23,100 bases of DNA. Origin: Chara braunii. Lineage: Eukaryota > Streptophyta > Charophyceae > Charales > Characeae. The first letter of the stretch is position 1, and each line of letters starts with the position of its first letter. Below the pieces are notes generated by a model. That model did no database searches, was not told the origin of the DNA, and worked only from the letters and a program-made list of their open reading frames with translations. Below are positions 16,764 to 23,100 of the stretch, in pieces. The stretch covers positions 1,952,724 through 1,975,823 of the forward strand of contig BFEA01000147.1 of NCBI GenBank assembly GCA_003427395.1, written 5' to 3'. The position numbers and the translations under genes are program-made.

Positions 16764-18804
16764 TTTTTTTTTTTTTTTTTTTTCAAAGAAACGACGGCCC
16801 AAGTGAATGCTAGAGGTGCTGGTAGGAGCAGACACCACTAGCAGGCTTGGGGAGGCTCCATCTATTGGTGGGGAGCAGCACCTGCTGGAAAGCGGGTCCA
16901 GCGTCCCTTAACATTTGAACTATTGAATGTGATGAAAGACTGCTCAGCTCAAGGTGGATGCTGAAAAACAGGTCCCACATCCCATGTACTAGACCCTAGT
17001 CAATAGTTGGTACCAAGCACAAGGATGATAATGGGAACGGGTCAGGGAAGTCAGCAAGTGGACGCAGAGGGATGGAAGGATCCACATTAGTCCAATCATG
17101 AAATGATAGTTGATAGATCTTTTTGAATTCTGGCTGCCCCCCCTTTCTGTTAACTCTTTTATCTCCCTTCCCCTTGATCACTCCCACTTTTCCTTCCTTA
17201 GTGTCTCCCAGCCAGTCTTTGCTGAATTTTTGAATGTGACTGTCAATTTCTGATTGAATCGATAAATGTTGGATCTTTTCTTTAAGTTTATCCCATCGGG
17301 CCGAAATATCAGTTTGGATGTGATTTTTTATCGAGTCCGTGAATTCAGGGCCCTCAAGCCTCACCCCTTCCATTTCATTGGTGCAACATCTGTGCCACAG
17401 GGCCCACAAAATGGCTCTCCTTCCTACCTTAAATAGATTTTGGGAGAATTCGTTCTGAAGAGGTGGGTCCCATGTTTCACATAGAAGGGCTTTCCAATCT
17501 CATGGCCAAGGGTTTGAAGTTGTGAGCTGGCTCCAGATTCTGTCCCACCACCTCCATAGCCATACCGCACTTGGACATTGAAGGAAAATGTGCTCTATGG
17601 TTTCTGGGATTGCTCTTGATGGGAAAGTTGATGTGCAAAATTTGCACCTTTGTTCAAGAGTAGTTCTCTCTATACGGTCTCAGCATTCTATATGTGGATT
17701 TGACTGTTAGGGTGTGGACTGCAAGTGTCCAGGTACATTTTCCTCCTTTTGAGGTCCATTTCCATTGCGCTGGATCCAAGGCCAAGTTGTCTATTGACTG
17801 AGATGGCCTAGAGGACAACCAATGACTTTTATTTTTCAAAACTCTGATTCTGAACACCTGATCCATCTGGTACCATTTGGTTTCTTGGGTCTGCCCTGTG
17901 TGGATGATATTTTGACTGTCCATAAAAACCATGGAGACTACAACTGTTGCATCTTCTCCCAGCATAACCACATTCCCAATGTGTTGTTTTTCATCCCTGA
18001 AGCCCACCCAATCTCCTTCTTTGAGGTTTGGTCCTTTTCTTAGAATTCTTACCCAATCTAAAGGAATTAGATCAATGATGGTATCCAATGCTTGCTCTGA
18101 GTGTCTGCAATAATGAAGTTTGGGATATATCTGGGGTTAAGTGTACCAATCTTTTGTTTCTTTATTCCATATATCCTTTATCCTTAAAACCCCATTTTTT
18201 ACCCATCCCCTCCAGGGAGAGTCCATGCAATGTAACATACATCCTTGTGAATCTGTAATTAGTCTATTATTGAAAAGTGATTGTTGACAGACCTCTTCCC
18301 ACCTCTTCGGGGGGCATTTGTCAGGTAGAGGCAGTCTGCGCCACGTCCTAAGGAGGTCAGGCCAGAATGGATCATTTTTTATATCTGCCCTTACTGCTTG
18401 TCTGTGTGATTCTACTTCCTGATTTGTTGTCTGAGAGACACCTCTTGGGATCGACCAATACCGGCTCTCTAACCACATCATTGGGTCAGTGTCCGCTGGT
18501 ACTTCTGGTGCCAGCCTCGCTATTTGTTCCCATGCTAGAGCCTGCCAAGGAACTTGTGGATTGAAGAGCAGTCTCTTGATCCATTGGATGGATAAGGCCT
18601 GAGCCTGCGTGTGAGGATCCAGGATACCTAGTCCCCCTTTTGTTTTGGGTTGGATCAGTGTTTGCCAGGCTATTCTGCTGATTACATTTTTGCATTCATG
18701 ATTCCCTCTCCATAAGTATGTTGTAATCTGTCTTTGTAGTGATTGGAGATTCAACCAATCAAGAGAAGAAGGTTTGAGGGGAGCAGCTAGAAGAGATTTA
18801 TTGT
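16764..18804 (-). pseudogene. LINE-2 ORF2 3' part: RT connection, zf-RVT, C terminus, 3' UTR, poly(A)
   Basis: From the nested junction the frame reads LKPSSLDWLNLQSLQRQI, then WRGNHECKNVISRIAWQTLI, GGLGILDP and VLRIKDIWN, passes a TAA at 18137-18139, and stays in the same frame through IPLDWVRILRKG and STYRMLRPYR to about 17654. Compared with LINE-D, ~60 residues before the zinc knuckle are then missing. LEQRCKFC resumes in another frame and leads to ETIEHIFLQCPSA, giving the C-x2-C...H-x4-C zf-RVT pattern. The C-terminal domain follows (17409-16996; MWALWHRC to DPFPLSS), then the 3' UTR and A-run. zf-RVT is characteristic of plant LINE RTs. Confidence 0.82.
16861..16908 (-). promoter_or_regulatory. 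Conserved LINE 3' UTR block with hairpin (LINE-2 copy)
   Basis: On the minus strand, GGGACGCTGGACCCGCT, TTCCAGCAGGTGCTGCTCC and CCACCAATAGA follow in order. The stem CCCGCT/AGCAGG has a TTCC loop and one mismatch. It lies ~75-125 bases before the A-run and matches LINE-D at 20513-20560 almost exactly, although the sequence beyond it differs. Confidence 0.75.
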
Positions 18805-18806
18805 TA

Positions 18807-20377
18807 GATAATTTATGGGTATCTTTATTAAAAACATGGCGCTGTTTACCTCTACCCCATAGACCTTTCCCTTCCCGATATGAGGAGGTCCTAAGACAAC
18901 CCCTCTTTGGCAACAAATGGATTACGGATCAGAATGGTGTATTTTTCAAAAGTTCAGGCCCTCCATAGTCCCTTTGGGTTAAAAGAGGAGTGTTAAGGAT
19001 CAAGGATATATGGGACACAGAAAACAGGAACTGGTTAACAGTGGAACAATTAAGAGGAAGGCTCAGGTATGCCCACCAACTGGCTAACAATTTAGAGCAG
19101 ATCATCTTCTCCATCCCCTTAGCTTGGGCTAGAACACTAAGAAAAGGCATCGTCTTCAACGAGGGAGATTGGGTAGTGGGAACTGGCTCAGAAGAATGGG
19201 AGGAGGGTCAAATCGTTCACAGTCACTCAGAAGGGGTTATTGTGAGTATTTGTAAAATGACTAAGGATTTTTTCTTACACCCATCCCAAAATAACCAGGT
19301 AAAGTTTTTCTCGTTTCTGGACCTTTACAGGATTCGTGTGGTGTATTACTCTTCAACGAAAANCTGGAGAGCGTTCCACCCTCATTATCCTATTCCAGAT
19401 CTTCCCCTGGACCCGGAGGAGTGGGTCTGGAGGANTAGTAAGAAAGGAAAANCAAGAACTCTACAATCCATGACNGTTAANGNAGCATATCGGCTCCTCA
19501 GNCCAAGGGTGGATGTAGCAGCAATTGTGCAAGAACGGTGNNATANACATTTGAATATTGATNGTAATACTCTTAAAAATATGAAATTCTTTAACAGCTT
19601 AAAACAAAGACCCGCTAAATTTGCCTCCCTTCAATGGCAGATTATTCACCGATGTTTGCCGACAAATGACTGGCTCATTGATCATTCAAATCTAGAACAA
19701 AGAGGTTTAGCTTCCCCATGGTGTAAGTCTTGTCATACGACTTTCCCTAATAGGAAAATTTGTGAAACTATTGAACACATCTTTATGCAGTGTCCAAGTG
19801 CGATACTATTATGGCGACGGTGGGATTGCACTTGGAGGGGATTGACTGGGATAGATTGGNCGTGGGAATGGCGCGNTATCTTGTTGGGTTATTGGGAACC
19901 TATGGACTTAGAACTTTNNGANTTTCAGCGTAATCTGTTTACTATAAGCAGAAAGNCAGTATTATGGNNCCTTTGGTACAAACGGTGTGTCCTAGCAAGA
20001 GATAGCGTAGCCTTGGAAGGGGGGGAAATCTCTGAGATAATATTTCAATTTATTCAGACTGAGATTAGAGCATAATGGGAAAAAACTAAGATCAGACTTA
20101 TGAAATTACATCAAAAGAAGGATATTAAAGAAACAATTCAAAATTTTGTCTTGACCTGGCTGGGGGGAACTCAAGGGAAGAGTCTGGGTAAGGTGGAGTG
20201 GCCAGGAGGGGAAGAGACGGAAGAATCTATCAAGAGGATCTTCCATCTCCGTTTCTGGGACTGGTTCGCACTGCAGCTAAGATCTTCCCTGAGATCTCCA
20301 AATTGTTTTGCAGATCCCTTTCCTCCTTCACAACTTTCTATAGTTTATTTGCAGTGGTTTGGGGGGGAAGTGTGAAA
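18807..20377 (+). pseudogene. LINE-D ORF2 C-terminal region with zf-RVT
   Basis: Reads LLKTWRCLPLP, then EEVLRQPLFGNKWITDQNG, a TAG near 18966, and then a long open stretch from VLRIKDIWDTENRNW to IQTEIRA (18990-20075). That stretch includes RPAKFASLQWQIIHRCLPTN and the zinc knuckle CKSC...TIEHIFMQC (C-x2-C, H-x4-C). After a TAA at 20073-20075 the same frame continues WEKTKIRLMKLHQKK to about 20377, matching the LINE-2 C terminus. It keeps the ~60 residues before the knuckle that LINE-2 has lost. No RT catalytic core, so it cannot mobilise itself. Confidence 0.83.
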
Positions 20378-20512
20378 TGATTGTCAATTGTTTACGCTTT
20401 TTCTAATGGGCAGGGTAGCTTGCTATTTTAGATTGATCTGGCAGTCTAGTAAGGACTGAAGAGGCGTCACTGCTCCCTTTCATTAATGTATAATGACTCT
20501 TTTTTATTCAAT

Positions 20513-20560
20513 GGGGACGCTGGACCTGCTTTCCAGCAGGTGATGCTCCCCACCAATAGA
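20513..20560 (+). promoter_or_regulatory. Conserved LINE 3' UTR block with hairpin (LINE-D copy)
   Basis: GGGGACGCTGGACCTGCT, TTCCAGCAGGTGATGCTCC and CCACCAATAGA follow in order. The stem CCTGCT (20525-20530) pairs perfectly with AGCAGG (20535-20540) around TTCC. It matches LINE-2 16861-16908. Such a conserved 3' stem-loop may be what the LINE RT recognises; that role is inference. Confidence 0.78.
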
Positions 20561-20629
20561 CCGGAGCCACCCTTGTCGCAAAGGGTGTTTTTTTCAACAA
20601 CAACAAAAAAAAAAAAAAAAAAAAAAAAA

Positions 20630-21751
20630 CTTATCTAAGGGCCATATAGCTGATTTGTACCATAGGGACGCTAGAATTACATTGTTAATCACTAGCGTCC
20701 TTCCAATTAATGATGTGTGTTTATCTTTCCATATTTTCATTTTCGCTAAGGCTGGTTTAGAGATCCACTCACTTTTTATTTCAGGTTTTCCTTCTGCTGA
20801 TAGGGTAATCCCTAGGACTCTGATTGGTGAGGAAGATGGAATCCAATGAACTCTAGGTTCCTCAGGTGGTCTCACCCCTTGGTGATGAATCCACCATCCT
20901 TGGGTTTTGGAACCCCAATTAATTTTCATATCTAAGAGAGAACAAAACTTATCCATCATTCTCTTAATAGCCCTCATGTTGTCCTCTGAGGCATCTATTA
21001 ATAGTGAGATATCATCTGCAAATAGTGAACACACAGGGATGGCCTCTTCCGGGATAGATGCAACCTTAAGACGTTTGATATCCTTGTTATGTCTTAGATT
21101 TGCCGCAAGTGCTTCCATCATAATGATGAAGAGGAAGGGTGCTATCGGATCCCCTTGTTGTACTGATCGTTCTAACGGAAGTGGAGGAGCTAAATTACCA
21201 TTTATCATAACTCTTGTTGTTGCCTTTGAGTGTAGGATTTGTATCCATCTTATGAAAGAATGCCCAAAATTAAATTTTTCCAAACACATATCTAAAAAGA
21301 CCCAATCGACATGGTCGTATGCCTTTTCAAAATCTATGAATACAAGAGCCGCATTTTGTTTCGATTGTCTGGAATTTTTGATTAGTTCATTAACCAGCAG
21401 GATATTGTCTTGAATATTCCTACCAGATATGAAGCCTGTTTGAGTGGGATGAATGATGTCTGCTATTACTTTCATTAATCTGTTTGATAGAGTTTTTGTT
21501 AGTAGCTTGTAAACAACTGTGAGGAGGGTGATTGGTCTGTAATTACGAATATTCGTTGCATCTCCTTTTTTGTACAGTAGTGTTAGCACTCCCTGACCCA
21601 CTTTCTCTCCCATCCTTCCAGAGGACCATACCTCTTGGTAGAAGTCCGTCAGATCTTGGTGGATAAAATCCCACATGACTTCCCAGAATTCCTTGGGCAG
21701 TCCATCTAGGCCTGGTGTCTTCTCTTCTTCCATATTCATTCCATTTACGGC
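20630..21751 (-). pseudogene. LINE-2 ORF2 reverse transcriptase domain
   Basis: An open minus-strand frame, interrupted only by the nested LINE at 20629. It begins AVNGMNMEEEKTPGLDGLPKE, the usual LINE RT entry. Motifs in order: GVLTLLYKKGD, NYRPITLL, QTGFISGRNIQDNI, FIDFEKAYDHVDW (palm motif A, first catalytic Asp), QQGDPIAPFLF (motif B region), CSLFADDISLLID (motif C, the FADD catalytic pair), VLGITLS and ASLWYKSAIW. All catalytic aspartates are present, so this domain looks chemically intact. However, it is out of frame with the endonuclease upstream and cut from its thumb/zf-RVT by LINE-D. Confidence 0.93.
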
Positions 21752-22733
21752 CTAGGAACATCAGACCGTTGTTGAACCAACTTATATTGTCATTGATGAC
21801 CCTCTTCTGCTCCTTCCAGAAGGACCATACATCTTGTAGGTAATTTTTGAATTGCTCAATATTAAGTAAGGAAGTATTTAATTTGTAGAATCCCTTTCCT
21901 TGATCAGTTTTTTTCCTGAAGGATAGTATTATGACACACATCGCATGATCTATGCCCGGATAGACAGTACGAGGAAAGATCTCTGCTACCTGTAGTGCTC
22001 CTTTAAGCTCTTCTGAAAGATGCAAGATCTTGATGCCTTTGTTGTTTGGCTTTTTCTTGAAACATGTGAAGGTACGCTTAACAGGATATGTGCGTCTGAA
22101 CGAGTCAAACAAATTGTAGGATTGACATAGTATGTGTTCATCTGCTTCCACGTAAGATGGACAGGGGGAGGGGATTTGCCATCTGTCAAGATGACGATTT
22201 GGAGCAGCATTGAAATCACCTGCCATAATAATAGGGATCCCAACTGGGAGATGTTCTCTTATCTTCTCAAAAGAATTCATCCTGCCTCCAGTGTCATTAG
22301 GCCCATATATACATAGGATAATTACAATTTCCAATTCCATCATGGCTAACATATATACCCATCTCCCACCCTCTTTATCTGCTTCCCAATACACTAGGTC
22401 TATCCTTGAGTCTGGCGGAAGCCAAATCGCTACCTCTGGACTGCCTGCTCTGGGGGCGTGCGACCTGAAGGCTTGATGAGGCCATATTTGTTTATGAATA
22501 TGATTGTGTTCTGCATTATCCAACAAGTGAGTTTCTTGTATACATATTGCGTCTGGCCATTCTTTACCTTCTACCCCTTTTAGTTGATCATAAAAGGTCT
22601 GCCTTTTGGATGGCTTGGTTGATGCCAAGCCATTTACATTTAGTGATCGGAGGTTGAGATCAGCTGCTCTTTTCTGTAGTTTCCATGTTTTATCTTTATT
22701 ATACAGCACTTCCAACGTATTTATCGCCTCCAT
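21752..22733 (-). pseudogene. LINE-2 ORF2 AP endonuclease domain
   Basis: ATG at 22731-22733, 48 bases after the ORF1 stop, matches the ORF2 start of LINE-A. Blocks in order: LNLRSLNVNGLAST, WPDAICIQETHLLD (catalytic Glu), SHAPRAGSPEVAIWLPP, CIYGPND, IPIIMAGDFNAAPN (catalytic Asp and Asn) and GIDHAMCVI (Asp-His pair). All hallmark catalytic residues of AP-type LINE endonucleases are present. After WFNNGLMFLG, near 21752, the frame no longer matches: the linker of perhaps 150-200 residues between EN and RT is missing and the RT follows in a different frame. This indicates an internal deletion that disables ORF2. Confidence 0.92.
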
Positions 22734-22781
22734 GTGACGAATTTTTTTTAGTCAAATTCTTGGATGGGGAAAGCTATTTTT

Positions 22782-23100
22782 TTACGGATTCATCCATGGG
22801 GCTTCTTCAAGAAGACTCCCTTGTTTCAATAAACCTTTGAGCAATAATCTGGATAGCAGTACTGTGACGTCCACTTTAGTCCAACATTCACTCGCTTTAG
22901 CCTTTAGTTGCTGCAGTTCCCCCAACGAGAACCAGCGCAAATTATTCGGCCTATTGTATTCATATTTTAGGAAAACGTCTCTAACCGACAGTCTGTGGGG
23001 GTCGTCTGTCACTATAACCATTGCTGACACCCCTGACGGAAAGTGACACTTCACAAAATTAACTACTTGTGCTTTAAAACGGGCTTCACTTGTCAGTCTT
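22782..23100 (-). pseudogene. LINE-2 ORF1, C-terminal part (runs off the window)
   Basis: Open on the minus strand from the window edge to TAA at 22782-22784. It reads through RFKAQVVNFVKCHFPSGVSA, LRWFSLGELQQLKAKA and VTVLLSRLLLKG and ends APWMNP. Each block has a counterpart in LINE-A ORF1 (ISKFIKDHFPPGGGA, LRWMGEDSLKDLQILKIKA, TTLLIRLLKKA, TPWMN). No ATG start lies in the window. ORF1 likely binds LINE RNA. No disabling mutation is seen in this part. Confidence 0.8.

Larger units (their letters stand above)
18805..20629 (+). mobile_element. LINE-D: 5'-truncated LINE nested antisense in LINE-2
   Basis: Plus strand, same family as LINE-2 but a different subfamily 3' tail. Homology starts near 18807 (DNLWVSLLKTW), within the part of ORF2 after the RT thumb, and ends in a 25-base A-run (20605-20629). 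Severe 5' truncation and a poly(A) end are typical of target-primed reverse transcription. A possible degenerate target duplication is TTATTGTTAG (18799-18808) versus TTATCTAAGG (20631-20640), which is weak. About 19 single N bases fall within 19363-19968. Confidence 0.87.
16764..23100 (-). mobile_element. LINE-2: near-complete but dead LINE, split by an antisense LINE
   Basis: Minus strand: ORF1 C terminus (23100-22782), ORF2 endonuclease (22733-21752) and RT (21751-20630), then a nested plus-strand LINE (20629-18805). LINE-2 continues with the RT thumb/connection, zf-RVT and 3' UTR (18804-16785) and ends in a 21-base A-run (T-run at 16764-16784 on plus). Continuity across the nested element is shown by the protein: SAIWPLDK before it and LKPSSLDWLNLQ...TYLWRG after it, as expected in this RT region. 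It inserted into gypsy pol. The 5' end lies beyond the window. Confidence 0.88.

Noticed and set aside
16764-20629. Twin-priming inversion of one LINE insertion
   Set aside because: Twin priming inverts a different, upstream part of the same copy. Here both arms contain the same 3' region and each has its own A-tail, and LINE-2 resumes at 20630, so a nested antisense insertion fits better.
18799-20640. Clear target-site duplication of LINE-D
   Set aside because: TTATTGTTAG and TTATCTAAGG match only with a gap and mismatches; mentioned as weak, not called as a feature.
1-23100. CRISPR array, bacterial operon, phage defence or prokaryotic promoters
   Set aside because: No regularly spaced direct repeats with spacers and no clustered co-directional genes with ribosome-binding sites; all recognisable coding sequence is plant retrotransposon type.

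Overview
The window looks like a transposon-rich intergenic stretch of a plant nuclear genome. Most of the recognisable coding sequence is decayed retrotransposon. The non-LTR elements have the plant LINE layout (ORF1, AP endonuclease, reverse transcriptase, C-terminal zf-RVT zinc knuckle), with Ty3/gypsy pol, TIR elements and long GA/CT microsatellites around them. I cannot name the species; a seed-free land plant such as a fern or lycophyte is only a guess. Scattered single N bases point to a draft assembly with collapsed repeats.

Layout. 1-2857: GA repeat, a hairpin-rich GC segment ending at a TATA box (590), a 53-54 bp tandem repeat, then sequence without a recognisable gene. 2858-3937: the only two intact, repeat-free ORFs, in tandem on the plus strand. 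They appear to be diverged paralogues of unknown function, and each ATG directly follows a splice-acceptor-like CAG. The tail of the second ORF plus a perfect 3' hairpin is tandemly duplicated (3907-4114) and followed by AATAAA and a run of A. 4140-5091: non-coding, with dense RNA-type secondary structure (4590-5075), ending exactly where a truncated LINE endonuclease begins.

5092-9823: LINE-A (minus), a degenerate ORF1 plus the N-terminal half of an endonuclease. It is split by a 1326 bp TIR element with 9 bp target duplications (6350-7675) and by a ~395 bp MITE (8936-9330). 9824-15829: no convincing gene, but a pogo/Tc1-type hairpin MITE (12030-12134), a CT/GC microsatellite, an 81 bp duplication carrying an LTR-retrotransposon primer-binding-like motif, and a diverged relative of the fold-back sequence found inside the 6350-7675 element.

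15830-23100: a nested stack. A Ty3/gypsy pol remnant (minus, 15830-16763) abuts the poly(A) end of LINE-2 (minus, 16764 to beyond the right edge). LINE-2 is itself split by an antisense, 5'-truncated LINE of the same family (LINE-D, plus, 18805-20629), giving a ~2 kb head-to-head inverted repeat.

Nothing indicates an operon or defence system. The most novel material is the paralogous ORF pair with its hairpin 3' end, and the structured segment downstream of it.
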